Program-made: the position numbers and the translations under genes
DNA from: Glaciecola nitratireducens FR1064
GTDB lineage: Bacteria > Pseudomonadota > Gammaproteobacteria > Enterobacterales > Alteromonadaceae
Reading direction: 5' to 3'
NCBI RefSeq assembly: GCF_000226565.1
Contig: NC_016041.1
Location: forward strand, 62,001-126,000
DNA length: 64,000 nt
Shown: positions 49,566-59,686 of the stretch, piece by piece
Numbering within the stretch: position 1 is the first letter of the stretch
How the letters are laid out: each line of letters begins with the position of its first letter
Notes under the pieces: generated by a model
What the model saw: the letters and a program-made list of their open reading frames with translations, nothing else
What the model was told of the DNA's origin: nothing
The model's database searches: none

Positions 49566-50902
49566 TGTACGATCCGCTCGTCGACAAAGCGCCACCCAGC
49601 GATCAGAATCAGCCAGATAGCTTCTGGGTGTCGGGCAAGTCTGCTGACGCTTATTCACCCTTGTCAGGTTCACATAAAACCGACGTTGTGATCATAGGTG
49701 GTGGCTATACCGGTTTATCTTGTGCTTTAAGCTTAGCTGAGCAATACGGTATTGAATGCACTGTGATTGAGGCTAATCAACCAGGCTGGGGCTGCAGCGG
49801 CCGCAATGGTGGCTTTGTATTACCCGGCACGGGGAGATTAAGTGTTAAACAAATGCGGGAGCGCTGGGGGAAACCTGTTAGCCAAGCTATTTATGCAGAA
49901 TATCTCGAGTCAATTGATTCGGTTAACCAGCTCATCGATGAAGGTATTGATTGCGAGCGCGGAGCAGGTGGTTACTTAAAGTTGGCGCATAAACCGAGCT
50001 TGGTAAAGGGACTGCATGAGCAAGCACAAGAGTTGGCCGCGGATTATGGGGATTCAATTTTATCACTTTCGGAACACGACATTACTACAAAGTATTTATC
50101 GGGTACTAAAGCCTACGGTGGTATTTACTACCCAAATGCGTTTGGCATTAATCCTTGGTTATTGTGCCAAGGCATTGCAAAAAAAGCCGCAAGTGCTGGG
50201 GTTAATATCGTTGGAAATAGCGCGATATTAGATTGTCAGAGAGTTAATCAAAAGCACGTGCTGCGAACTGAGACGGCCTCAATTACTGCAAATACCCTCA
50301 TTGTAACGACCAATGGATATGGTCAAAGGCATTTGCATGATGGGCTCAAGGACCGCACTTTCCCTGTTATATCCAGTATTATTGTCACTGAGCCGCTGAC
50401 ACCACAGCAGCTAAATGATGTCGGCATGTCGATTGGTTTGATGGTAATGGATACCAGACCATTAAAATATTACTACCGTATCCTTCCTGATAATCGTTTA
50501 TTATTTGGCGGCAGAGGGGCGATTGAAGGGAAACAAGCAAGTCATGCTAAATACCGAGACGCCTTAAAAAATGGCTTAGTCGCAACTTTTCCGAGTTTAC
50601 ACAACATCAAGATCAGTGCCTTTTGGAGTGGGTGGGTAAGCGTGTCCTTCGATGACTATCCACGCGTTTATCATGATAAAGCAACTAAAACACTATATAG
50701 CGGCGGTTATTGCGGTGCAGGATTGGCTTTTTCTATTCAAGCTGGTAAGCGCCTTGCGCAAATGCACTGCGCGCCAGAGAAGTTACCAGATCTGCCGTTT
50801 TGGCAGTCCCCGCTGCAAAAGTTCCCTCTTGCATTTGCTCGTCGACCCGCTCTGAAAACCTTTTATGCGTGGGAAGCATTTAAACGCCATGTTGGATTGT
50901 AA
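49565..50902 (+). CDS. FAD-dependent amine/amino acid oxidoreductase (DAO family, PuuB/OrdL-like)
   Basis: 445-residue flavoprotein. The FAD-binding Rossmann motif VVIIGGGYTGLSCAL is at about residues 41-55, and GCSGRNGGFVLPG matches the OrdL/PuuB (gamma-glutamylputrescine oxidoreductase) group. The C-terminal GYCGAGLAFSIQAGKRLA is the second flavin contact. No puuA, puuC or puuD is present in the window, so a polyamine substrate is only suggested. It is the second gene of a GNAT-oxidase pair. Confidence 0.87.
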   Translation: MYDPLVDKAPPSDQNQPDSFWVSGKSADAYSPLSGSHKTDVVIIGGGYTGLSCALSLAEQYGIECTVIEANQPGWGCSGRNGGFVLPGTGRLSVKQMRERWGKPVSQAIYAEYLESIDSVNQLIDEGIDCERGAGGYLKLAHKPSLVKGLHEQAQELAADYGDSILSLSEHDITTKYLSGTKAYGGIYYPNAFGINPWLLCQGIAKKAASAGVNIVGNSAILDCQRVNQKHVLRTETASITANTLIVTTNGYGQRHLHDGLKDRTFPVISSIIVTEPLTPQQLNDVGMSIGLMVMDTRPLKYYYRILPDNRLLFGGRGAIEGKQASHAKYRDALKNGLVATFPSLHNIKISAFWSGWVSVSFDDYPRVYHDKATKTLYSGGYCGAGLAFSIQAGKRLAQMHCAPEKLPDLPFWQSPLQKFPLAFARRPALKTFYAWEAFKRHVGL

Positions 50903-50911
50903 AAGCGCTTA

Positions 50912-51958
50912 CTACAAAATTAAGCCACGATAATTACGATAAGTGCTCGGTGATACGCCCGTCCAATGTTTAAAAGCACGAGAAAAAGTCGCCAGTTCCG
51001 TAAAACCGACGGCTATACTTATTTGCGCTATGGACAGGTTAGGCTGCTCAAACAGGCTGATGGCTTTGTCTCGCCTAACGTTGTCTTTCAATTGTTGAAA
51101 GCGAATGCCCTCTGCAATCAATTTTCGACGCAAGGTTCTTGCGGTCATATTTAGTCTGGCTGCGACCATGTCTAAATTAGATTCGTTGTCTAATGCAGCG
51201 CTCTCCAATAGTCGCACTACTTGCGCACTGAATGTGTCGTAATAAGATTGCTTTTTAAACCATTGCAGTGGGAGTTGTTTCAGATACGCCATTAACTCTT
51301 CCTTGTCTCGAACCACGGGCAGACTCAAATATTTTGAATCAAATAACAGGGCGCTACTGCTGTTTTCATAGCTACAAGGGCAGGGGTACATTAATCTGTA
51401 CTCCTCATGATGCGCGGGTTTTGCGTGCTGCATTTCGACCATGAGCAAGGGGATAACCTGCCCAACTAACCAACTAGAAAATCGATGACAAACCAACAAT
51501 AATAGTTCGCTCAACAAGCTATTCGGCGAGGAATGTTGACTCTTAGGTTTAAAGTTTGGATTTAGCGTAATTGACACTTGCGTGCCTTGTTTATTCATCG
51601 TAAATCGCAATTGGTCGCCAGTTATATTATAAAAGGTGGCTGTATGAGTGAAAACTTCCTCTAGCGTTTTACAGTTAATCAAGCGGTCGGCTAATAGGCT
51701 AAACATGCCAATTTTGACTTTCTGCTCGGTAAAACCCAAAAACTCATCACCACCTACTCGCCAACAACTTTGCACAATACTCGCCAATTGCTTGGGTAAT
51801 ACTCGAGAGCGCTCCTCTTCCAACTGGGCTGGCTTCAGATCAGCGCGGGCTAAAAATTGTTGTTCATTGCCTCCCAGCAAAATACTGTTACGCAGATGTG
51901 TTCGAGCAAAGTAACTGGCGATGGTATGCTGGTTTACGAAGTTATTTTCAAGTGACAT
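50912..51958 (-). CDS. AraC family transcriptional regulator
   Basis: 348 residues. The C-terminal double helix-turn-helix (about 245-340) contains MTARTLRRKLIAEG and the family signature IAVGFTELATFSRAFKHWTGVSPSTYR. The N-terminal domain (about 15-215) is the OruR/ArgR-like arabinose-binding-type domain with no further clue to ligand. It is divergent from the acyl-CoA dehydrogenase operon, with 177 bases between, and is probably its regulator. Confidence 0.92.
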   Translation of the reverse strand: MSLENNFVNQHTIASYFARTHLRNSILLGGNEQQFLARADLKPAQLEEERSRVLPKQLASIVQSCWRVGGDEFLGFTEQKVKIGMFSLLADRLINCKTLEEVFTHTATFYNITGDQLRFTMNKQGTQVSITLNPNFKPKSQHSSPNSLLSELLLLVCHRFSSWLVGQVIPLLMVEMQHAKPAHHEEYRLMYPCPCSYENSSSALLFDSKYLSLPVVRDKEELMAYLKQLPLQWFKKQSYYDTFSAQVVRLLESAALDNESNLDMVAARLNMTARTLRRKLIAEGIRFQQLKDNVRRDKAISLFEQPNLSIAQISIAVGFTELATFSRAFKHWTGVSPSTYRNYRGLIL

Positions 51959-52135
51959 TTATGTCCGCTTTTAACAATATATTAAGTTATTAAAGCAGTT
52001 TTCAGCGAGGAATCAAATAAATATGTCCGTATTTGCTAAATAAATGACTTTATTTCTCATTGCTAGTGAGCGTCGATTTGTCAATACTTGATAGGTAAGT
52101 GATTATTTTTTAAGTACACAACAACGAGGTTTACT

Positions 52136-53302
52136 ATGTCCGCAGTAATGTCGATAACAGAAGATAACAACAGCGAAGAAATACAAATGTTTCGTGATAT
52201 GGTTTTGCGCTTCTTAGAGCAGGAAGTCGTGCCTCATTACGATTCATGGGAAAAGAACCACAAAATGCCTCGCGAAATGTGGAATACGATGGGCAGCGCG
52301 GGTTTGTTGCTGGTGGATTTTCCAGAAAAGTATGGTGCCGCAGCCGCTAGTTTTGATGTGTGCCAAATGATCCAAGAAGAAATGTGTCGCTTGAATCTGC
52401 ATGCTCTAGCCACAGGATACAATATTCACGCAAATATTGTCGCCCCTTACCTGCTGCACATTGGTAACCAAGAGCAACAAGACCGCTGGTTACCCGCCAT
52501 GGTGACAGGCGAAGTATTAACCGCACTTGCTATGACCGAACCAGGTGCAGGCAGCGACCTCGCTAATATTCGCACTAAAGCCATAAAAGACGGCGATGAT
52601 TATATATTGAATGGTTCTAAAACCTTTATCACCAATGGCAACGAAGCCAACATGATTATTGTGTGTGCAAAAACCGATATTAATGCGGGCTCGAAAGGTA
52701 TCTCTTTGTTTTTGGTTGATACTAGTCTTCCTGGTTTTTCTACAGGCAAGCCAATCGAAAAAATAGGTCAGCACAGCAGCGATACCGGCGAATTGTTTTT
52801 TGAAAATATGCGCATCCCAGCCGACGCTTTACTCGGCGAAGAAGGCAAAGGTTTCGTGTATTTAATGCAAGAATTACCGCGTGAACGCCTCGGCTGTGCG
52901 GTGCAGGCAATTGGTCATGCTCAAGGCGCGTTAGACCTAACCTGTGAGTATGTAAAGGAACGCAAAGCATTCGGCCAATCGGTATCGCAGTTCCAAAATA
53001 CGCGCTTTAAGTTAGCACAGTGCCAAACCGACCTAGAATTATGTCGCGCACTTTTAGAAAAACACATGCTCAAATATCAACGCGATGAAATGACCGTAAC
53101 CGATGCCGCAATGCTAAAATTAGCGGCAACAGAAATGCAGGTGTCGTTGATAAACGAGTGTCTACAATTGTTTGGTGGCTACGGCTATACCGATGAGTAT
53201 CCAATCTCTCGTTTTTATCGTGACGCGCGTATTCAGACGATTTATGCCGGTACCTCAGAAATCATGAAAGAAGTGATAGCACGCGGCATTTTAGGTCGAT
53301 GA
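52136..53302 (+). CDS. Acyl-CoA dehydrogenase (isovaleryl-CoA-type catalytic position)
   Basis: 388-residue flavoenzyme that introduces a 2,3-double bond in acyl-CoA. FAD and substrate motifs include ALAMTEPGAGSDLA, TFITNG and CLQLFGGYGYTDEYPISRFYRDARI. The usual C-terminal catalytic glutamate is alanine (IYAGTSEI). A glutamate is present instead in helix G (LPRERLG, near residue 250), as in isovaleryl-CoA and long-chain dehydrogenases, so activity on branched or bulky chains is likely. First gene of a plus-strand operon divergent from the AraC regulator. Confidence 0.93.
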   Translation: MSAVMSITEDNNSEEIQMFRDMVLRFLEQEVVPHYDSWEKNHKMPREMWNTMGSAGLLLVDFPEKYGAAAASFDVCQMIQEEMCRLNLHALATGYNIHANIVAPYLLHIGNQEQQDRWLPAMVTGEVLTALAMTEPGAGSDLANIRTKAIKDGDDYILNGSKTFITNGNEANMIIVCAKTDINAGSKGISLFLVDTSLPGFSTGKPIEKIGQHSSDTGELFFENMRIPADALLGEEGKGFVYLMQELPRERLGCAVQAIGHAQGALDLTCEYVKERKAFGQSVSQFQNTRFKLAQCQTDLELCRALLEKHMLKYQRDEMTVTDAAMLKLAATEMQVSLINECLQLFGGYGYTDEYPISRFYRDARIQTIYAGTSEIMKEVIARGILGR

Positions 53303-53348
53303 ATAAGCAAAACGACACAATATTAACGTTTTTTCTATTGGAGATTTT

Positions 53349-54368
53349 ATGACTATTCCTGCTGAGTTTACGCACCGTCTGCGCATTCCACTTATTGCAT
53401 CTCCTATGTTTATCGCAAGCGGTATTGAGCTTGTTATAGAAAGTTGCAAAGCTGGAATTGTGGGCACCTTTCCGGCGCTGAATCAACGTACAAGCGAGGG
53501 CTTTGAAGCATGGTTAGTTGAGATCCAGTCACGCTTATCAGACTGGGAAAAGCAAACAGGAAAAAAGGCGGCACCGTTTGGCGTGAATCTGATTGTGCAT
53601 CGAAGTAATCCGCGCTGGGAAGCAGATTTAGCCATTTGTGTTAAACATAAAGTGCCGTTAATTATTACTTCCTTGGGTGCCGTTGCTGAACTCGTTGATG
53701 CTGTGCATGCCTATGGCGGTTTGGTGTTTCACGATGTGGTAAACGCACGACACGGTAAAAAAGCAGCTGCAGCGGGTGTTGATGGCTTAATTGCTGTTTG
53801 TAACGGTGCTGGAGGGCACGCTGGTAGTACAAATCCATTCGCACTGGTAGCAGAAATTAGGCAGTTTTTTGATAAAACGCTAATACTCGCAGGCAGTTTA
53901 TCGAATGGCAGAGATGTGGCTGCAGCTGAAATGATGGGCGCTGACATGGCCTACATGGGCACACGTTTTCTAGCTACAACGGAAGCTAATATTGCGGACG
54001 ATTACCAAGATATGATTGTTAATAGTAGTGCCAACGATATTTTGTACACACCCAAAATATCAGGTGTGAATGCTAATTTTATTCGTCAGAGTATTGTGGA
54101 TGCGGGTATTGACCCTTCTGACTTGACTCCAAAAGCTGACTTAGATTTTGGCGCAGAGCTGGATATTGAGCATACACCTCAAGCCGGCGAAAATAAGTCC
54201 GAGAAAAAAGCATGGCGCGACATCTGGTCTGCAGGTCAGGGCGTGGGCTCTATCGATAAAGTGCTCAGCACGAAGGAATTAGTCGATAAACTCGTCATCG
54301 AATATCACGGCGCCATTGCTGCTTGTCAGAAGAAATATGCGAGCGAATTCGCCAAATCTGATAGCTGA
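53349..54368 (+). CDS. Nitronate monooxygenase (2-nitropropane dioxygenase) family flavoprotein
   Basis: 339-residue FMN enzyme with a TIM-barrel fold. Family segments are RIPLIASPMFIASGIELVIE, the CNGAGGHAGSTNPFALV phosphate loop, ILAGSLSNGRDVAAAEMMGADMAYMGTRFLAT. TGGAG is the ribosome site. Family members oxidise nitronates, but some act in reductive or desaturating steps of steroid-type CoA esters (IpdC). Location within an acyl-CoA operon favours a catabolic role over nitronate detoxification. Confidence 0.88.
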   Translation: MTIPAEFTHRLRIPLIASPMFIASGIELVIESCKAGIVGTFPALNQRTSEGFEAWLVEIQSRLSDWEKQTGKKAAPFGVNLIVHRSNPRWEADLAICVKHKVPLIITSLGAVAELVDAVHAYGGLVFHDVVNARHGKKAAAAGVDGLIAVCNGAGGHAGSTNPFALVAEIRQFFDKTLILAGSLSNGRDVAAAEMMGADMAYMGTRFLATTEANIADDYQDMIVNSSANDILYTPKISGVNANFIRQSIVDAGIDPSDLTPKADLDFGAELDIEHTPQAGENKSEKKAWRDIWSAGQGVGSIDKVLSTKELVDKLVIEYHGAIAACQKKYASEFAKSDS

Positions 54369-54413
54369 TTTAGGCCAATTAATAACAAAAACATCAAAGC
54401 GGGAAGTTACTAG

Positions 54414-55277
54414 ATGCAATATAAAACGATTGATTATCAGGTCCAGGATTTAATTTTAACCTTGAGTTTAAATCGACCTGAACAGATGAATTCATTTACC
54501 GTAGATATGGCCAATGAGTTGATACATGCCTTTAATCGCGCTAGTGACGATGACGATGTCAGCGTTATCGTTGTCACCGGAAATGGTCGGGCCTTTTGTG
54601 CCGGTATGGACCTCACTCGTGAAGGGAATGTTTTTGGTTTGGATGAAAGTAAAAAACCAACGCTTGCAGACATGCAGGCAAGTGATGTCATTCCTGGTGT
54701 TAGCGACACGGGCGGCACGGTAAATTTAAGTATCTATGATTGTAAAAAACCGGTGATTGCAGCTATTAATGGAGCTGCGGTCGGTGTTGGTGCAACTATG
54801 TTAGCCGCTATGGATATTCGCTTGGCCTCAGAGAAAGCAAAAATAGGCTTTGTGTTTGAAAAAATAGGGATTACGCCGGAAGCATGTTCTAGCTGGTTCT
54901 TACCTAGAATAGTAGGTATTAGCCAAGCATTAGAGTGGGTTTATACTGGTGAGATATTTGACGCGAAAACAGCAAAAGAAAGTGGTTTTGTGCGCAGTGT
55001 TCATGCTCCTGAAGAGTTAATGGAGGCCGCCTACACACTTGCGCGCAGCATAGCCAAAAAATCCCAAGTAAGCATTACTCTGGCAAGACAAATGATGCTC
55101 AGACTTTCCGCAGCTGAAACCCCGCGAGAGGCGCACAACGTTGATTCTTTAGCGATATTCTATGCGAGCCAGATGGATGGCAAAGAAGGCGTAAAATCGT
55201 TTCTTGAAAAACGAGAGCCTAATTTTAGTTCAAAATCGTCTACCGACATGCCAGACTTCTATCCTTGGTGGGATTAA
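54414..55277 (+). CDS. Enoyl-CoA hydratase/isomerase (crotonase family)
   Basis: 287 residues. The oxyanion hole is formed by GRAFCAGMDLT (about 60-70) and NGAAVGVGATM (about 120-130). The catalytic glutamate is in GITPEACSSWFLPRIVG. The extended C-terminus (after about 260) is typical of hydratases in degradative clusters. It follows the dehydrogenase and flavoprotein by short gaps and would hydrate the enoyl-CoA product. Confidence 0.92.
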   Translation: MQYKTIDYQVQDLILTLSLNRPEQMNSFTVDMANELIHAFNRASDDDDVSVIVVTGNGRAFCAGMDLTREGNVFGLDESKKPTLADMQASDVIPGVSDTGGTVNLSIYDCKKPVIAAINGAAVGVGATMLAAMDIRLASEKAKIGFVFEKIGITPEACSSWFLPRIVGISQALEWVYTGEIFDAKTAKESGFVRSVHAPEELMEAAYTLARSIAKKSQVSITLARQMMLRLSAAETPREAHNVDSLAIFYASQMDGKEGVKSFLEKREPNFSSKSSTDMPDFYPWWD

Positions 55278-55385
55278 TTATCTCCACCTTGAGTAACTTG
55301 TGTGGATTTGCTGAGAACTCCATTATCAAGTCATGAATGCAAAGCATGCGTTTTTTATCATCAACTAGACTAATCGAGACAATCA

Positions 55386-56591
55386 ATGCCTACATCAGTA
55401 AATGGTCAGTGCAACCCAAAATTTGCCGAGCTACAGTCCGAATTTGAGCGCAATTTCTCTGAAAGAGGGGAGTCAGGCGCTTCAGTTTGCCTCAGTGTGA
55501 ACGGCGAGACGTTGGTGGATTTGTGGGGTGGGGTCGCAAATCGTGAAACAGGTGAGCCTTGGGAGCAAGATACAGTATCTATCGTGTTCTCGTGCACCAA
55601 AGCGGCTACTGCGCTATGTGCACACATCTTAATTGATAGAGGATTGCTTGATGCGAACGCGCTGGTGACCGACTACTGGCCTGAGTATGGTAAACATGGT
55701 AAGGAAAATACAACCGTTGCCATGATGCTCAATCACGAGAGTGGCCTACCGGCATTTCGTGAGCCGATAAAGCCCGGCGGGTTTTATGATTGGGATTACA
55801 TGATTTCACGGTTGGAAGAAGAGGAACCGTTTTGGGAGCCAGGTACTCGCAACGGTTATCATATGGTGAGCTTCGGTTGGACCGTTGGTGAACTGGTTCG
55901 CAGAGTCTCGGGCAAATCACTCGGTACTTTTTTTGCTGATGAAGTGGCGGGTCCTACCAGCGCTGACTTCTGGATTGGTATTCCCGATAACTTCGACCGT
56001 ACTATTGCTCCGATGATCCCTTATGTGCCAAAACCTGATGACCTAATACTTGATTTTGGTCTCAAGTTAATGACCGAGCCTACCTCGGTTCAGGCACTAT
56101 CGTATTTTAATACAGGAGGATGGAAGCCGGATGACCCTGAGGCCTATAGAGCCGAAATCGGTGGTGCAGGTGGAATATCTAATGCGCGCGGTCAAGTGGC
56201 GATGTATGAACCCTTAGCGAAGAATGACGGTAGCCTTGTATCGCCAGAACGCTTGAAAAGTATGAGCATGGTGTCCACCGCAACGCAGAAAGATTTTACA
56301 CTTCTACAGCCTACTCGGTTTGGGCCGGGCTTCATGAAGTCTGTGGATAATAGGAATCTGCGTAATGCGGCAAATCGCCATTCGGTCATTCTAGGCGACC
56401 AAGCGTTTGGTCACGTCGGTGCGGGTGGTTCTATTGGTTTTGCAGATCCTGAATGTGGCTTAGCTTTCAGTTATACCATGACCCAAATGGGCAATGGTAT
56501 ATTACTGAATGATCGCGGTCAGAGTTTAATAGACGCTGCTTATCGCGCTTTAGGTTATAAAAATAACGATTCCGGTGTTTGGATAAAATAA
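55386..56591 (+). CDS. Serine hydrolase, class C beta-lactamase family (EstB-like esterase)
   Basis: 401 residues. The catalytic SxxK is SCTK near residue 63 and the second tyrosine motif lies at NGYHMVSFGW near 160. The third motif is HVGAGG in place of KTG, as in family VIII esterases. There is no signal peptide, so it is cytosolic and more likely an esterase than a beta-lactamase. It lies 108 bases after the enoyl-CoA hydratase gene in the same direction and may release the acid that is later activated. Confidence 0.9.
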   Translation: MPTSVNGQCNPKFAELQSEFERNFSERGESGASVCLSVNGETLVDLWGGVANRETGEPWEQDTVSIVFSCTKAATALCAHILIDRGLLDANALVTDYWPEYGKHGKENTTVAMMLNHESGLPAFREPIKPGGFYDWDYMISRLEEEEPFWEPGTRNGYHMVSFGWTVGELVRRVSGKSLGTFFADEVAGPTSADFWIGIPDNFDRTIAPMIPYVPKPDDLILDFGLKLMTEPTSVQALSYFNTGGWKPDDPEAYRAEIGGAGGISNARGQVAMYEPLAKNDGSLVSPERLKSMSMVSTATQKDFTLLQPTRFGPGFMKSVDNRNLRNAANRHSVILGDQAFGHVGAGGSIGFADPECGLAFSYTMTQMGNGILLNDRGQSLIDAAYRALGYKNNDSGVWIK

Positions 56592-58448
56592 TCAGTCTTC
56601 AAGCAGAGGGAACATTGCACATTCGCCAGAAACCTTGTCCTTGTACTCGGATTCTGGCCAGTGAGTATCTTTGCCTTTAACAAGCGCTGCAAACACACTG
56701 CACTTGTCTTTAGCGTCAGGTAGGCGGGTATCCGCTAGCAAGTCTTTCTCGATGGAGTCCAGCGTCACTACTTTGTTGTCCATGCGTATGCCGCCATCGG
56801 CCTCAGTATCTAACACTAAATACTTATCAGAGTTTGGTGTTGACTGCGGATTCGAAGTGCCCCAAGGCAACCATTTGACACCTTTTTCATCTAAACCCTT
56901 CGATGGGTCTCCACTATAGGCAAACTCGGCCCAGTAGTTGCGCATGCGTTTTGAAAGCGCTTCTCGGCTCTGTTGATTGTCCTCATTGTACATTTGTTGC
57001 CAGATCTCACTTTTATCCGTAAACCCAAACACGAAAGGGATTTCCATGCCGTGACCTGCACCGATCAATCGATCAATCTTTATGCCTAAGGGTCTAGCTT
57101 GTTCATCCCAGTCGAATCTATAGGCCCAGACTTTTCCTGGCATTGATTGACTCAGTGCTGCGGCAAAATTATCTACACCGTTAAATTTCCACATACGCGA
57201 AGGATATTCAGCAAGTGCATCATATTTGCTTTGGTCTTTTACGATGGAATAAAACCCTAAATAGGTATCTACTAACTCAGGATTTTTAAATTGGTAAAGT
57301 TTGCTTTCATCTCTATTAGTACCGGCAATCAATGGCACATTATTATGCTTAGTCGAGTCGGCAAACAGCTCGGCGGGATCGCCCAGTGGCAATACAAAAC
57401 CGTCGGCAATTAAATCTGGGTTGCGGGCTTTAGTTGGTTTCCCTTTTTGTTGATAAGCACCTAGAATCTCAGCGGTACTCATTCCTTTTAAAAATGTCGC
57501 TCTTTCTTGATTTGAGCTGTTAAGCAATGCTGTTTTAATACCATTGCTACTTGCGCTATCTGGCTTTTGCATAGCATGAAGGTAAATTTCCACTTGTTGA
57601 GATGAAAATTCGTCGCCCTTATCTTCAACAAAATTTGCAGCAACATCGACTGAGCTCAAGCTTAGGCGACCACTTTGCGAAATGGCTTTATGGAACAAGC
57701 CTTTGGCTATGGGGCTCAACATTAAACTATAGGTATTAAAGCCGCCCGCAGATTCACCAAACAAAGTAACGTTGTCAGCATCCCCACCAAATCCGGCGAT
57801 ATTTTCTTTCACCCATTTAAGTGACTGAATAATATCTAATGTGCCGTAATTACCGCTTTTATCTAAGGCAGTACCATTTTCATTTAACGCGGGATGTGAA
57901 AACCAACCTAATGGGCCTAAGCGATAATTGATGCTAACGACAATAACGTTTTGCTCCGCCGCAATTCGTGAACCATCATATAGTGAACCGGTGCCTTCTT
58001 TGTTCGCGCCGCCATGCACCCAAACCATAACAGGCAATTTATTATTGTCTTGCTCAATATCAGCCGCAGACAGTTTTGGTGCATAGACTGACAAATACAA
58101 ACAGTCTTCACTGCCGCTCACGGTGCCTGGCTCGCCCGGCACACCGCCCAATCCTCCTGCATATTGGGAGCATGGCGAACCATGCTCTAGTGCTTCAAAA
58201 ACCGTCGCGTCAAATGCTGGCGCTGTCTTCGGTGCTTTCCAGCGCAGGTCGCCTACTGGGGCAGTCGCAAAAGGGATGCCGATCCAAGCATGATTACCGT
58301 ACTCGCCTTCAAAACCTACAATTTCACCCTGACTTATAACTCGCAAGGTATCGGGTGACGCAGTATTAATCACTTTTTCGTTTGCACAAGCAGTAAGAAA
58401 AAGCGCCATAACGCCTGCGCATAAGTAAGTGAGTTTTGAAGCGGCCAT
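56592..58448 (-). CDS. Type B carboxylesterase, lipoprotein
   Basis: 618 residues from the ATG at 58448, with a signal peptide whose end (LFLTAC) is a lipobox, so it is membrane-anchored. A second ATG at 58460 is in frame. The nucleophile serine is in FGESAGGFNTY (about residue 220), the oxyanion loop in WVHGGANKEG and the histidine in GAGHGMEIPF near 470. The fold is cholinesterase-like and the long C-terminus is normal. It converges with the serine hydrolase gene end to end (stops adjacent), and is the last gene of the minus-strand run. Confidence 0.92.
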   Translation of the reverse strand: MAASKLTYLCAGVMALFLTACANEKVINTASPDTLRVISQGEIVGFEGEYGNHAWIGIPFATAPVGDLRWKAPKTAPAFDATVFEALEHGSPCSQYAGGLGGVPGEPGTVSGSEDCLYLSVYAPKLSAADIEQDNNKLPVMVWVHGGANKEGTGSLYDGSRIAAEQNVIVVSINYRLGPLGWFSHPALNENGTALDKSGNYGTLDIIQSLKWVKENIAGFGGDADNVTLFGESAGGFNTYSLMLSPIAKGLFHKAISQSGRLSLSSVDVAANFVEDKGDEFSSQQVEIYLHAMQKPDSASSNGIKTALLNSSNQERATFLKGMSTAEILGAYQQKGKPTKARNPDLIADGFVLPLGDPAELFADSTKHNNVPLIAGTNRDESKLYQFKNPELVDTYLGFYSIVKDQSKYDALAEYPSRMWKFNGVDNFAAALSQSMPGKVWAYRFDWDEQARPLGIKIDRLIGAGHGMEIPFVFGFTDKSEIWQQMYNEDNQQSREALSKRMRNYWAEFAYSGDPSKGLDEKGVKWLPWGTSNPQSTPNSDKYLVLDTEADGGIRMDNKVVTLDSIEKDLLADTRLPDAKDKCSVFAALVKGKDTHWPESEYKDKVSGECAMFPLLED

Positions 58449-58544
58449 ATATACATCCATTCATGTTGATACAAAGCTAATAGTGCGCAACTCAGGTTAC
58501 GCATTTAGCCAGTTTGTTATCCGATTACTTATTTACCGGGTCAA

Positions 58545-59666
58545 TTATAGCGATGCAAAACGTTTCGTATGCATATCAGTACTGCCAAACAAAAATTGAA
58601 TGGTGGTTAAACGTTTGAATATATGACCGACATCAATCTCATCAGTCATACCGATACCACCATGGATTTGTATTGTTTCACGACCCACTAAATTAGCCGC
58701 TTTACCAATACGACTTTTCGCTGCGGATAATGCTTTCGCATCACTGCCGTTGTTGCTGTCCATTTTCAATACTGCCATTAACAGGATAGATTTAGCCTGC
58801 TGGTGCTCCATGAACATATTGACCAGTCGGTGTTGTATTGCTTGGAAAGACCCGATAGTGCGGCCAAATTGTTTACGTGTTTTCGCGTATTCTAAGGTAC
58901 GTGCATGCGCAACTTGCATGGCACCAACAGCTTCGGCGCAAACTGCTAATGTGGCCTTATCGATAATGGTTTCGATGACTGGTAGCGCCTTGCCTTTTTC
59001 ACCTAGTAGTCCTAGTGCTGGGGTATTTTCAAACCAAATATCCGCCGCTTGGTGACCGTCGACATTCGCATAACCTGTTCGTTTTACGCTAGGGAGAGTT
59101 GCATCAACAAGGAATAAACTAATGCCGTCGTTATCGTTTTGATCGCCAGATGTTCGTGCCGCAACGATTAATATGTCAGCATGATTACCGTTTAATATTA
59201 CCGATTTTTGACCTGAAATAGCATATTCACCGCTTGTTTCAGTGGCGCTTGTTGCTACGTTATTTAAATGATAGCGACTTTGCGGTTCTGCATAAGCGAA
59301 AGCCATCTGTAGTTCACCAGCCATGATTCTAGGCAAGTAATCGTCTTTTTGTTCTTGATTACCGGCTGCAGCAATTAAGCCGCCTCCCATAACCGCGGTT
59401 GCGATGAAGGGTTCAACTACCATACCTTTGCCAAATTCTTCCATCACCAGCATAAGGTCGACCATAGAGCCGCCTAAACCACCGTCTTCTTCGGTAAATG
59501 GCAGCATTAGCCAACCGAGTTCGGCAAACTTATCCCAATTTTTTTGGCTGTAGCCTGTTTCTGATTTAAGTATTTTTCGGCGTGTATCGAAATCGTAATC
59601 GTTGAGAATAAACCTCGACACGCTATCTTGGATCATTTGTTGTTCGCTACTTAATGAAAAGTCCAT
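58545..59666 (-). CDS. Acyl-CoA dehydrogenase family, probable non-catalytic subunit
   Basis: 373 residues with the acyl-CoA dehydrogenase fold (FAYAEPQSRY, VGRETIQIHGGIGMTDE). No glutamate is present at the C-terminal catalytic position (FLFGSTDM) and the helix G site reads IIDKATLAV with no glutamate either. Heteromeric dehydrogenases of steroid side-chain catabolism (FadE28/FadE29 type) pair an incomplete subunit with a complete one. The adjacent 399-residue gene is the natural partner, 20 bases upstream in the same operon. Confidence 0.9.
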   Translation of the reverse strand: MDFSLSSEQQMIQDSVSRFILNDYDFDTRRKILKSETGYSQKNWDKFAELGWLMLPFTEEDGGLGGSMVDLMLVMEEFGKGMVVEPFIATAVMGGGLIAAAGNQEQKDDYLPRIMAGELQMAFAYAEPQSRYHLNNVATSATETSGEYAISGQKSVILNGNHADILIVAARTSGDQNDNDGISLFLVDATLPSVKRTGYANVDGHQAADIWFENTPALGLLGEKGKALPVIETIIDKATLAVCAEAVGAMQVAHARTLEYAKTRKQFGRTIGSFQAIQHRLVNMFMEHQQAKSILLMAVLKMDSNNGSDAKALSAAKSRIGKAANLVGRETIQIHGGIGMTDEIDVGHIFKRLTTIQFLFGSTDMHTKRFASL

Positions 59667-59686
59667 AATAAACTCCTAATGCAATG

